Source: CAXQRU01 sp964226685 (GTDB lineage: Bacteria; Pseudomonadota; Gammaproteobacteria; Pseudomonadales; Cellvibrionaceae). From it: DNA of 37,886 nucleotides. The stretch lies in contig CAXQRU010000149.1 of the NCBI GenBank assembly GCA_964226685.1, positions 1 through 37,886 of the forward strand, given 5' to 3'. Positions 16,996-25,062 of this stretch are shown here, piece after piece. Numbering within the stretch: position 1 is the first letter of the stretch; every line of letters begins with the position of its first letter. A model generated the notes under the pieces. The model was given only the letters and a program-made list of their open reading frames with translations, had not been told where the DNA came from and did not search any database. A program made the translations under genes and the position numbers.

Positions 16996-17577
16996 TTAAA
17001 CAGATCCTTTTAGCTGCCAAGGGCTAATCCCCACCTCTTTCAATAACTGAGTGGTTTCAAAGAGAGGTAACCCAACAACACCACTGTAACTGCCTTCAAT
17101 TGATTTCACAAAAATGGCTCCAAAACCCTGAATACCGTACCCTCCAGCCTTATCAACTGGTTCTCCCGTACCCCAATAGGCACTGATTAGCTCAGGCTCA
17201 ATTACGTCAAAAGTGACATCTGTCACCGAAAGTATCGAATGAGGCCTAGTTTTTTCTACAATACACACCGCCGTCATAACTTGGTGTGTACGCCCTGAGA
17301 GCCTTTGTAGCATTGCCTGCCCGTGCTGTTGATCAATGGGCTTACCCATAATCACACCATCACAGACCACAATGGTATCTGCTCCTAGAGCTAAATATTT
17401 TTGCTCAGCTCCACTTAGAGCTTTTTCAAGCGCTAAACGTTCCACATAATCTTTAGGACGTTCACTCGCTAACTGAGTTTCGTCAATGTTGACATCCACC
17501 ACCTCAAATGTGACACCAATTTGCTCCAATAACTGCGCCCTCCTGGGGGAGCGAGACGCTAGTAATAAAGATTTCAT
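16996..17577 (-). CDS. maf: Maf-family nucleoside triphosphate pyrophosphatase (YhdE type)
   Basis: A 193-residue Maf/HAM1-superfamily pyrophosphatase. The N-terminal signature LLLASRSPRRAQLL is complete, as are ERPKDYVERLA, the ADTIVVCDG segment with the metal-binding acid, and LSGRTHQVMTAV. Genome position beside mreD and rng marks it as the YhdE branch, which in E. coli hydrolyses dTTP, UTP and some modified nucleotides and may act as a house-cleaning enzyme linked to septum control; activity here is inferred. The ATG at 17577 overlaps the mreD TGA (ATGA), which decides the start; a frame extension to 17631 lies inside mreD. Confidence 0.93.
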   Translation of the reverse strand: MKSLLLASRSPRRAQLLEQIGVTFEVVDVNIDETQLASERPKDYVERLALEKALSGAEQKYLALGADTIVVCDGVIMGKPIDQQHGQAMLQRLSGRTHQVMTAVCIVEKTRPHSILSVTDVTFDVIEPELISAYWGTGEPVDKAGGYGIQGFGAIFVKSIEGSYSGVVGLPLFETTQLLKEVGISPWQLKGSV

Positions 17578-18041
17578 GACAAATGTAGCCTCAACTTCAG
17601 CAAGAGCACCGCACGAACAATAAAAGGCCATAGCAGTGCACTTAGAAATAACGAGATGGGATATACCGGAGATTCAACCGATCTTCCTAAAAAACCATTC
17701 ACCCAACTACCAAATAACTGGTATATACCGACAAAGACAAAAACCCAAACAGCTTGCTGCCACTCAGCATAGCTTCGGATTCGTTGGTAAACCAGTTGAA
17801 CAATGTAGGCAATCACAATTAAGCCGAGGGTATTACACCCTAAGCTCGTACCCTCGATAACATCTAAAAGCAGCCCTGTAACCGTCGCGGCCAACAAACC
17901 AAAATATTCTGGTGTATACATGCACCAATAAATAACAAGAATGGCAACAAACTCGGGCCGATAGCGACGCAACTCCATAGGCAAGGGGTAAATAGCAAGC
18001 ACAAATGCGATGAGAAAACTAATAACAATAAGAACTCTCAT
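17574..18041 (-). CDS. mreD: MreD, rod-shape membrane protein
   Basis: A 155-residue inner-membrane component of the elongasome, with about five or six hydrophobic helices and the typical YPLPMELRRYRPEFVAIL segment near the N-terminus and GLLLDVIEGTSLG in the middle. MreD works with MreB, MreC, RodA and PBP2 to direct lateral wall synthesis. It starts 2 bp after the mreC stop codon and overlaps maf by 4 bp, so translation is coupled along the operon. Length is normal. Confidence 0.94.
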   Translation of the reverse strand: MRVLIVISFLIAFVLAIYPLPMELRRYRPEFVAILVIYWCMYTPEYFGLLAATVTGLLLDVIEGTSLGCNTLGLIVIAYIVQLVYQRIRSYAEWQQAVWVFVFVGIYQLFGSWVNGFLGRSVESPVYPISLFLSALLWPFIVRAVLLLKLRLHLS

Positions 18042-18043
18042 GA

Positions 18044-18898
18044 TTAAGGTGAACTTTTAGTTGGACGAGAAAGTTCAAATTTTTCACTAAATACAAACAA
18101 CACATTGCGGCTGCGGTTCAAATCGGCCGCAGGCCTAAGCTTCACCGTCGCGAAGGGCTCACCTGGGTCATAAACTACCGATTCAACAACCGCCACGGGA
18201 TAACCAATAGGAAACCGCTGCCCTAAACCAGAGGTCACCAATCGGTCACCTGGCTGGATATCCATCGTTCTAGAAACGTGCCTCAGTCTAAGTTCATGCA
18301 AATCCCCTATGCCTTCAACGACTGATCGCACACGATTGCGTTCGACCTGTACTGGCACAGCATGCGAACTATCAGTGATCAAAAGCACCTGTGACGTGGT
18401 AGGCGTCAAAGCAACAACCTGCCCCATCAAACCCTTATCATCTAACAAAGGTTGGCCCTTATAGACTCCATGATCACTGCCCTTATTGATAACCACAATA
18501 TGAACGTTTGGATCCGGCAAAATACCTATTAACTCCGCCACCAAGACTTTGTCTTGCAACATGTCTGATGAGTTTAGTAGTTGGCGCAGTCGAAGGTTTT
18601 CTGAATTTAGGGTAGCCATTTGCTGGAGCTTACCTCTCAAAATCAACAGCTCTTCTTTTTGCTGTCGATTTTCCTCTAATAAATCGGCTTTTGAGCGAGT
18701 TGTATCAGAGAACCAGTCTCCAACTTTTGACGGAAAGTCAGCGACGTAGTAAAAAGGGGCAGCCAGCACCCCTAGCTTTTCCTTGATGGGATCTAGCCAG
18801 GTGGTGAATCGACCAAGAATGATCAAAGTAATGACGAGAAGGCACAAAACAACCATTCTGAAAAAATGGGATGAGCCCTCACTAAAAAGTGGTTTAAT
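18044..18898 (-). CDS. mreC: MreC, rod-shape protein, probable ATT start
   Basis: Periplasmic scaffold of the elongasome, 284 residues if started at 18898. One membrane helix (about residues 15-32), a coiled coil (about 65-105, LLEENRQQKEELLILRGKL) and the paired beta-barrel core (LVAELIGILPDPN, VVINKGSDHGVYKGQPL, DRLVTSGLGQRFPIGYPVA) are all present. The first ATG (18856) would begin right at the membrane helix and remove the conserved IKPLFSEGSSHFFR stretch. That stretch is encoded just upstream in frame and begins with ATT at 18898-18896, six bases after AGGAG. No ATG, GTG or TTG is available in frame there, so ATT is the likely initiator, unless a base is wrong. The gene follows mreB after 62 bp containing a hairpin. 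Confidence 0.9.
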   Translation of the reverse strand: MKPLFSEGSSHFFRMVVLCLLVITLIILGRFTTWLDPIKEKLGVLAAPFYYVADFPSKVGDWFSDTTRSKADLLEENRQQKEELLILRGKLQQMATLNSENLRLRQLLNSSDMLQDKVLVAELIGILPDPNVHIVVINKGSDHGVYKGQPLLDDKGLMGQVVALTPTTSQVLLITDSSHAVPVQVERNRVRSVVEGIGDLHELRLRHVSRTMDIQPGDRLVTSGLGQRFPIGYPVAVVESVVYDPGEPFATVKLRPAADLNRSRNVLFVFSEKFELSRPTKSSP

Positions 18899-18935
18899 AG
18901 GTCACTCCTAAGATATAAAGATCTGCTTTTTGACT

Positions 18936-18953
18936 AGGCCTGTTATCAGGCCT
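18936..18953 (-). other. hairpin between mreB and mreC
   Basis: AGGCCTG and CAGGCCT are perfect inverted copies around a 4-nt loop, 8 bp after the mreB stop codon. No T tract follows, so it looks like an mRNA stabilising or processing element that could give more MreB than MreC, not a full terminator. Confidence 0.45.
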
Positions 18954-18960
18954 CCTAATT

Positions 18961-20001
18961 CTAGTAGGCCAGCAAATCCATATTGCGGTTATCCATCCAG
19001 GTCATCGCGATGCCACCACCCCTCGCGACACAAGTCAAAGGATCATCGGCAACAATCACAGGTAAGCCTGTCTCTTCAGCCAATAGACGGTCAATATCGC
19101 GAAGCAATGCACCGCCGCCTGTTAGCACGATCCCAGTTTCAGCAATATCTGACGCCAACTCAGGAGGAGATTGCTCAAGTGCGCCTTTCACCGACTGCAC
19201 AATGGCCGCCAGTGGTTCTTGCAAAGCTTCCAAAATTTCATCGCTATTAAGGGTGAAGCTTCTTGGCACACCCTCGGCTAAATTACGCCCACGTACATCA
19301 ATTTCTCGAACCTCACTGCCCGCATAGGCACAACCGATTTCTTGTTTAATTCTCTCGGCTGTAGCTTCACCAATCACGCTGCCGTAATTACGACGCACAT
19401 AGTTGACAATTGATTCATCAAAACGGTCACCACCAATGCGAACAGAGTCAGAATACACAACGCCATTTAGAGAGATAATCGCAATTTCTGTGGTTCCACC
19501 ACCAATATCCACCACCATCGAACCGCTGGCTTCCTCAACTTTCAAACCAGCGCCTATCGCTGATGCTCTTGGCTCTTCAATTAAGCGGACTTCACGAGCC
19601 CCGGCACCCATGGCCGACTCCCGAATTGCACGTTTTTCAACCTCTGTAGATAAACAAGGTACACAAATCAATACCCGAGGGCTGGGCTGCAACCAACTAT
19701 TTTCATGAACCTTGCGCATGAAATGCTGTAGCATTTTTTCAGTCACCTGAAAATCCGCTATCACACCATCTTTTAAAGGACGAATAGCAGTAATATTTCC
19801 AGGCGTTCGGCCCAGCATTCTCTTAGCCTCTACGCCAACCGCCTCAACCAATTTTTGGCCGTTGTGATGGCGAATTGCCACAACAGAAGGCTCGTTGAGG
19901 ACGATGCCCTTATCACGGACGTAAATGAGTGTATTTGCTGTACCAAGATCAATAGACAGGTCGTTTGAAAAAAGGCCTCTAAGCCGCTTAGGTATAAACA
20001 T
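18961..20001 (-). CDS. mreB: MreB, actin-like cell-shape protein
   Basis: Bacterial actin homologue, 346 residues, forming membrane-bound filaments that organise side-wall synthesis. Actin-fold phosphate loops are clear: SIDLGTANTLIYV near residue 16 (phosphate 1), VVDIGGGTTEIAIIS near 165 (phosphate 2) and GIVLTGGGALLRDID near 288 (adenosine loop). The N-terminus MFIPKRLRGLFSNDL supplies the membrane-binding amphipathic helix. It is first in a five-gene downstream block and has its own likely promoter. No strong Shine-Dalgarno is seen before the ATG. Confidence 0.98.
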   Translation of the reverse strand: MFIPKRLRGLFSNDLSIDLGTANTLIYVRDKGIVLNEPSVVAIRHHNGQKLVEAVGVEAKRMLGRTPGNITAIRPLKDGVIADFQVTEKMLQHFMRKVHENSWLQPSPRVLICVPCLSTEVEKRAIRESAMGAGAREVRLIEEPRASAIGAGLKVEEASGSMVVDIGGGTTEIAIISLNGVVYSDSVRIGGDRFDESIVNYVRRNYGSVIGEATAERIKQEIGCAYAGSEVREIDVRGRNLAEGVPRSFTLNSDEILEALQEPLAAIVQSVKGALEQSPPELASDIAETGIVLTGGGALLRDIDRLLAEETGLPVIVADDPLTCVARGGGIAMTWMDNRNMDLLAY

Positions 20002-20039
20002 GGAATCAAATTACCAACAGTGAACGATAGATTGCTGCA

Positions 20040-20069
20040 ATTATGCGACTGGTGCCCACACAATAGCAA
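20040..20069 (-). promoter_or_regulatory. candidate mreB promoter
   Basis: On the minus strand TTGCTA (20069-20064) and CATAAT (20045-20040) are 18 bp apart, about 40 bp upstream of the mreB ATG. The -10 box matches five of six consensus positions, the -35 four of six. Confidence 0.4.
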
Positions 20070-20093
20070 CTATGTTCTCAATTATTTTTATAC

Positions 20094-20119
20094 GACCCTT
20101 TGCTTTGGCGCAATGGGTC
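20094..20119. other. strong hairpin between zapE and mreB
   Basis: GACCCTTTGC (20094-20103) pairs with GCAATGGGTC (20110-20119), nine of ten positions, around a 6-nt loop. It lies beyond the zapE stop and just upstream of the likely mreB promoter. No T tract follows on the minus strand, so if it ends zapE transcription it would do so inefficiently. It may also insulate or regulate mreB. Confidence 0.45.
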
Positions 20120-20181
20120 ACCGAATTGAACTTTATCAATCGTGAGCAAACAGAGCAAGGCCCCTCTTCCTAGAAAGCGAT

Positions 20182-21288
20182 CTAGGTCCGGTGAGCCCGA
20201 GCCAGATATGCGCGGCTTTGCATTTCCAACAATCGACTAGTGGTTCTTTGGAACTCGAAAGCCAGCTTTTTTCCATCATAAAGCTCTGCTAAGGGAACTT
20301 CTGCTGACAATATAAGCTTTACTCCCCTGTCATAAAATTCATCAACCAAATTAATGAATCGCCGAGCCTGATTTTCATGTTTGATACCCATTTGAGGAAC
20401 ATTACTCAATAAGACCGCATGGTACTCACAAGCCAGTGCAATGTAGTCATTTTGAGAACGAGGTCCATCACATAATGCCGCAAAATCAAACCAAACAACA
20501 TCTTCAGCTTCATACAGACTTTGTATTGGTCGCCCTTCAATGGTTAATACCACATCACTTTCGATATGCTGTTGGTCGGGAACCAAGGCATGAAAACTTT
20601 GCTTAAGACTCACATCGGCCTCATCATCCAACGGATAATGATAGAGCTCAGCCTGCTCCAATTGACGCAGACGATAATCCACTCCGCCATCGACGTTGAC
20701 TACTTCTGTGTGCTGATTGAGTAATGCAATAGCGGGTAGAAATCTTTGCCTTTGCAAACCATCCTTGTAAAGTTGATCAGGGACGATATTAGAGGTTGCC
20801 ACCAGACATACGCCCCGATCAAATAAAGCACCAAATAAGCCCGCTAGAATCATAGCGTCTGTGATATCTGACACAAAAAACTCATCAAAACAGATCACCC
20901 TTGCTGCTTTTGCAAAACGCTCTGCCACCACCTCAAGGGGGTTTTTGACGTTCACTAGGGTTTTCAGCTCCTGGTGCACTAAGCGCATAAAACGATGAAA
21001 ATGAACTCTTTGTTTGTGCTCGAATGGCAAGCTGTCAAAGAAATTATCCATCAAATAGGTTTTTCCTCGCCCAACACCTCCCCAAAAATAGAGACCACGG
21101 ATGGGCGTTGCACCAATTGATGGCCATTGTTTTCGCCAAAATTGCCATTTATTCTTTGATTGATGTTGCAACACCAACTGATGATGCAAACTATCCAACT
21201 TTTTAACAGCATGCTCTTGGGCTGAATCGTGGATAAAACCATCGGACAGTAAATCCTGCTGATATCGCTCGAGGGGTGTTAAAGACAT
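20182..21288 (-). CDS. zapE: ZapE, AFG1-family cell-division ATPase
   Basis: AFG1/LACE1-type ATPase of 368 residues, which in E. coli joins the division ring and acts on FtsZ filaments under stress. Walker A is GGVGRGKT (about residues 72-79), Walker B is VICFDEFFV, and the arginine-finger region follows. The Met at 21288 gives the usual N-terminus (MSLTPLERYQQDLL); an upstream Met at 21309 is possible because neither has a strong ribosome binding site. It is divergent from zapG (yhcB), with 195 bp between the two start codons, as in E. coli. Confidence 0.93.
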   Translation of the reverse strand: MSLTPLERYQQDLLSDGFIHDSAQEHAVKKLDSLHHQLVLQHQSKNKWQFWRKQWPSIGATPIRGLYFWGGVGRGKTYLMDNFFDSLPFEHKQRVHFHRFMRLVHQELKTLVNVKNPLEVVAERFAKAARVICFDEFFVSDITDAMILAGLFGALFDRGVCLVATSNIVPDQLYKDGLQRQRFLPAIALLNQHTEVVNVDGGVDYRLRQLEQAELYHYPLDDEADVSLKQSFHALVPDQQHIESDVVLTIEGRPIQSLYEAEDVVWFDFAALCDGPRSQNDYIALACEYHAVLLSNVPQMGIKHENQARRFINLVDEFYDRGVKLILSAEVPLAELYDGKKLAFEFQRTTSRLLEMQSRAYLARAHRT

Positions 21289-21483
21289 CTGCTCGCCCAC
21301 AAAAAGCATGCACTTTATACGATCAGGGCTATCTGACTCAAGTCATGAAGTCAAATTGTTCAATTGCAGCTTTTCAGTACCAACGATTAAAGACTATTAA
21401 TGGCTATAGACCCTGAAATGGTGGCAATTTTTCCTAAAACGAGAGATACTTTGCCACAGTTCACGCTCAATTGAGGAATACAG

Positions 21484-21939
21484 GTGTTCAGTTTAAACAT
21501 TGTCATATTAGCGGCTGCAGCTGGAGCAGTCATCGGACTTTTGATCGGGAAGGCTTTGGGTCAAGGTGGCCACCAGCGAACTCTCGAAGAGCAGTTGGAT
21601 GAAACCAAAAAGCAACTCAGAGACTACCAAGATAATGTTGCCGAGCATTTTCATGAAACCTCAACGCTCGTTAAACAAATGGCCGAAAATCATATTCGCT
21701 TGAGTCAGCATCTAGTTAATGGTGCTAATCAACTAGCCAATATCGATATTGCTCCTGAACTTGGCATTCAAAAAGCAATAGAAGATAAAATAGAACAACC
21801 AAAAGATTGGGCCCCTCAGTCGGGCGTCTTGCGAGAAGACTACCGTTTAGCTGATGATCTGGATCTAGCGGCAACCACGGCTTCTGGCAAGCAGAGAGAC
21901 AGCGAGCACGCCATTGACGCTGAGACCCATAGCAAATAA
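21484..21939 (+). CDS. zapG: ZapG/YhcB (DUF1043) envelope and division protein
   Basis: A 151-residue DUF1043 protein with one N-terminal membrane helix (VILAAAAGAVIGLLIGKALG) and a cytoplasmic coiled coil carrying the family signature DNVAEHFHETSTLVKQM and the following RLSQHLVNGANQL. In E. coli YhcB links cell elongation, division and LPS balance. Residues after about 90 are acidic and variable. GTG at 21484 is chosen as start because GAGGA lies 8 nt upstream. Its stop codon overlaps the next ATG (TAATG), coupling it to the DegS-type protease. Confidence 0.9.
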   Translation: MFSLNIVILAAAAGAVIGLLIGKALGQGGHQRTLEEQLDETKKQLRDYQDNVAEHFHETSTLVKQMAENHIRLSQHLVNGANQLANIDIAPELGIQKAIEDKIEQPKDWAPQSGVLREDYRLADDLDLAATTASGKQRDSEHAIDAETHSK

Positions 21940-23102
21940 TGATTCGTGCAACACTGAGATTTTTAGGCTGGCCCTTATTATTCGGCCTGCTGTTTGGATT
22001 AATCTTGGTGTTAGCCATCCCCTCACTACGTCATAATTTCTTGAAACAACTCGATAAACTACCATTTACCGAAGTATTGGACGGAGATCTTTTCTATAGC
22101 GAATCAGCTAGACCCCTGTCTTATGCCAATGCGGTTGAGAAGGCTGCCCCTGCTGTGGTCAATATCTTTTCAAGGCGACACACAGAGAAAACGCTTCATC
22201 CTTTAGCCGATGACCCCATTTTTCGACGGTTTTTTGATGCGGCTGATCAATCTCAACAACAACGCATGCTGTCTTCTCTTGGCACAGGCGTGATTGTCAA
22301 TGAAGAAGGCTATATTCTGACCAACAATCATGTAATTGATAAAGCGGAAGAAATCATCGTATTACTGAAAGATACCCGCGAAGCTCGTGCAACCCTGGTG
22401 GGCTCCGATGCCGCTACCGATTTAGCGGTGTTAAAAATCGACCTAAAAAATCTTTCTCCTATCACCCTTGGAAACCCACAACAAGCCAGGGTTGGGGACA
22501 TTGTATTAGCCATTGGCAACCCATTTGGGATGGGACAAACCGTTACTCAGGGTATTATCAGTGCCACAAACCGATACGGTTTAGGTATCAGCGATTATGA
22601 AAATTTTATACAGACTGATGCCGCGATCAATCCAGGCAACTCGGGAGGCGCCCTAATCAACGCCAAAGGGCATTTATTGGGGATTAATACCGCGACCTTA
22701 GACTCAAGCAACTCAGGACGATCCGTAGGCATTGGCTTTGCCATTCCTTCTGATATGGCCATCCAAACCATGAGTGAAATTATTGAGTTTGGTCGTGTGA
22801 TTAGGGGTTGGCTTGGTGTATCGGCAGGCCCCCTAACAAAGGAAATTCAGAATCGCTTTGAATTGGAAAGCGATAATGGCGTCATTATTGAAGATGTTGA
22901 TCCTAGTGGTCCTGCCTCCGCCGCGGGTCTGCAAGCTGGGGACATCATTACTCACCTCAACAACAAAGCCATCGGCAACGGTCGTAACGGTATGTACTTG
23001 ATGTCCAGAATAAGGCCGGGAGAGCAAGTAGACATCAACATTTTACGAGACGGCTACCCCATGACCATCACGGCGATAGCTGGCTCAAAACCTGAGTCTT
23101 AG
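21939..23102 (+). CDS. DegS/AlgW-type periplasmic serine protease
   Basis: Trypsin-like HtrA protease of 387 residues with one N-terminal membrane anchor (residues about 10-28) and a single PDZ domain (about 285-380). The catalytic triad is His131 (LTNNHVID), Asp161 (ATDLAVLK) and Ser235 (NPGNSGGAL). One PDZ and a membrane anchor mark it as DegS/AlgW, which senses misfolded outer-membrane proteins through the PDZ domain and cuts the anti-sigma factor to release an extracytoplasmic sigma factor. Its position next to hisD matches algW in Pseudomonas, while the zapE-zapG side matches degS in E. coli; I leave the symbol open. It converges on hisD, 22 bp apart. Confidence 0.93.
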   Translation: MIRATLRFLGWPLLFGLLFGLILVLAIPSLRHNFLKQLDKLPFTEVLDGDLFYSESARPLSYANAVEKAAPAVVNIFSRRHTEKTLHPLADDPIFRRFFDAADQSQQQRMLSSLGTGVIVNEEGYILTNNHVIDKAEEIIVLLKDTREARATLVGSDAATDLAVLKIDLKNLSPITLGNPQQARVGDIVLAIGNPFGMGQTVTQGIISATNRYGLGISDYENFIQTDAAINPGNSGGALINAKGHLLGINTATLDSSNSGRSVGIGFAIPSDMAIQTMSEIIEFGRVIRGWLGVSAGPLTKEIQNRFELESDNGVIIEDVDPSGPASAAGLQAGDIITHLNNKAIGNGRNGMYLMSRIRPGEQVDINILRDGYPMTITAIAGSKPES

Positions 23103-23124
23103 CTGCTTAAGCAGATAAAAAAGA

Positions 23125-24429
23125 TTACTCGGCCTCTATTCGATACTCGGCTGATCTCGCATGGGCCTCTAAAGACTCACCCCGAGCCAATACTGAGGCA
23201 ACTTTCGCAAGCTCACTAGCACCTTCGCGAGAAGGGTAGATAATCGAGCTTCGTTTCTGGAAGTCGTACACACCCAGCGGCGAAGAAAACCTTGCTGTAC
23301 CAGAAGTAGGCAATACGTGATTGGGGCCAGCGCAGTAATCACCTAGTGCTTCTGCACTGTAAATTCCCATAAAAATAGCACCAGCATGCTGAATTTTTGG
23401 CAAATAACGATCGGGATCAGCGACTGACAATTCGAGATGCTCAGGAGCAATTCGATTAATTAATTGACACACTTCATCTTCATTCCGAGCAAGAATCAAC
23501 GCCCCACGATTGGCCAAAGAAGCGCGAACAATGTCTTGCCGCTCAAGGGTCGGTAATAATTTATCGATGCTAGCTTGAATAGCATCAATAGTACTTTGCT
23601 CAGTCGCAATCAACAGTGCTTGTGCTTGCTCATCGTGCTCGGCCTGGGAAAATAGATCCATAGCCACCCAATCTGGTGGCGTCTGACCATCAGTGACCAC
23701 CAAAATTTCAGATGGCCCGGCAATCATATCAATGGCAACTTGACCAAAAACCGCTCTTTTAGCTGCGGCTACATAGGCATTGCCTGGCCCAACAATCTTA
23801 TCGACCTTGATAATCGACTCAGTTCCATAAGCCAAGGCCGCCACCGCTTGAGCACCACCAATGGTAATCACCTGATCGACCCCAGCAATTGCCGCTGCCG
23901 CCAATACTAACGGGCTCAAATGGCCATCAGGTGCGGGCACCACCATCGTAATATGGTCGACACCAGCTACCTTTGCAGGAATGGCATTCATCAACACTGA
24001 AGAGGGATAGGAAGCCTTGCCACCTGGAACATAAATACCTACGCGTGACATTGGCGTCACCTTTTGCCCAAGCACGGTGCCTGAGGCCTCGGTATATTGC
24101 CAAGATTCACTCAACTGATGCTGATGGTAAGCTCTTACGCGCTCTGCCGAAACCGTCAAAGCCTCTCGCTCGGATTCTCCGATCGCATTGAGCGCTTTTT
24201 GCAGATCATCGGAAGAGAGTGTCAGCTCTGACAAACTCCCAACCGAGTAACGATCCAACTGTGCCGTATATTCAATGAGCGCTTGATCCCCACGAGTTCG
24301 CACATCATGAATGATTGTCGCGACCGTTTGTAAAATAGCCTGATCAGCAACGCTATCCCAGCTTAATAACTGGTCAAGTGTGGAGTCAAAATCGGGATCT
24401 TGGGTATTCAGTTGTGTAACCAGTGACAT
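23125..24429 (-). CDS. hisD: histidinol dehydrogenase
   Basis: Zinc- and NAD-dependent enzyme making the final two oxidations from histidinol to histidine, 434 residues, full length. The motifs are intact: GPSEILVV, the metal and substrate region AQALLIATE, and the catalytic NRIAPEHLELSV with its Glu-His pair. It is the last gene of the mlaC-ibaG-murA-hisG-hisD operon, 9 bp after hisG. In Pseudomonas hisC normally follows hisD; here the next gene is the convergent protease. Confidence 0.97.
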   Translation of the reverse strand: MSLVTQLNTQDPDFDSTLDQLLSWDSVADQAILQTVATIIHDVRTRGDQALIEYTAQLDRYSVGSLSELTLSSDDLQKALNAIGESEREALTVSAERVRAYHQHQLSESWQYTEASGTVLGQKVTPMSRVGIYVPGGKASYPSSVLMNAIPAKVAGVDHITMVVPAPDGHLSPLVLAAAAIAGVDQVITIGGAQAVAALAYGTESIIKVDKIVGPGNAYVAAAKRAVFGQVAIDMIAGPSEILVVTDGQTPPDWVAMDLFSQAEHDEQAQALLIATEQSTIDAIQASIDKLLPTLERQDIVRASLANRGALILARNEDEVCQLINRIAPEHLELSVADPDRYLPKIQHAGAIFMGIYSAEALGDYCAGPNHVLPTSGTARFSSPLGVYDFQKRSSIIYPSREGASELAKVASVLARGESLEAHARSAEYRIEAE

Positions 24430-24438
24430 AATTTACTC

Positions 24439-25062
24439 TTAAACAGCAGCAGCTATCGTATTAATCAGCTTATCGATTCTTGCGTGTTTTACCTTCATGG
24501 AGGTTTTGTTCACGATCAAACGCGAACTAATATCCGCAATATTGACTCTTTCTTCAAGACCATTGGCCCTTAACGTATTGCCGGTATCGACGATATCGAC
24601 GATTTCATCGGCTAAAGACATAATCGGAGCCAACTCCATAGCACCGTAAAGCTTGATGATATCAACTTGTTGCCGGCAGCTCGCATAATGACGCCTAGCA
24701 ATGTTCACGTATTTCGTCGCCACTCGGATTCGCCCCTGAGGCGCCGGCTTTCCTTTGATGCCTGCCGTCATCAAGCGACATTTAGCGATGCCTAAATCCA
24801 GAGGCTCATAGACATTGCTCACACCATGTTCAAGTAGAGTGTCTTTACCAGCAACCCCCACATCGGCAGCACCATACTCAACATAAGTCGGCACATCGCT
24901 TCCTCGCAAAACCAAGAGGGTCACCCCCTCTTGATTGGTTTCAAAAGCGAGTTTTCGACTGGTATAAATATCTTCTAGCGGCTCAATGCCGGCATTGGCC
25001 AGTAGCGGCAAGGTTTCCTTTAAAATACGGCCCTTAGTGAGCGCGATCGTTAACTGGCTCAT
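24439..25062 (-). CDS. hisG: ATP phosphoribosyltransferase, short form
   Basis: First enzyme of histidine synthesis (ATP plus PRPP to phosphoribosyl-ATP). With 207 residues it is the short form that lacks the C-terminal regulatory domain and needs HisZ as a partner for activity and histidine feedback; no hisZ is in this window. The N-terminal LTIALTKGRILKETLPLL, the AADVGVAGKDTLLE loop and the PRPP-binding EIVDIVDTGNTLRANGL are clear. Its ATG overlaps the murA stop by 4 bp. Linking histidine and peptidoglycan genes this way is common in Pseudomonas-like genomes. Confidence 0.97.
   Translation of the reverse strand: MSQLTIALTKGRILKETLPLLANAGIEPLEDIYTSRKLAFETNQEGVTLLVLRGSDVPTYVEYGAADVGVAGKDTLLEHGVSNVYEPLDLGIAKCRLMTAGIKGKPAPQGRIRVATKYVNIARRHYASCRQQVDIIKLYGAMELAPIMSLADEIVDIVDTGNTLRANGLEERVNIADISSRLIVNKTSMKVKHARIDKLINTIAAAV

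Noticed and set aside
20169..20186. Hairpin CCTAGA/TCTAGG at the zapE stop as a terminator
   Set aside because: The stem is only 6 bp and is followed by a purine-rich run with no T tract on the transcribed strand.
23104..23120. Palindrome CTGCTTAAGCAG between the protease gene and hisD as a terminator
   Set aside because: It is followed by A residues on the plus strand and by no T tract on the minus strand, so it does not have terminator form for either gene.
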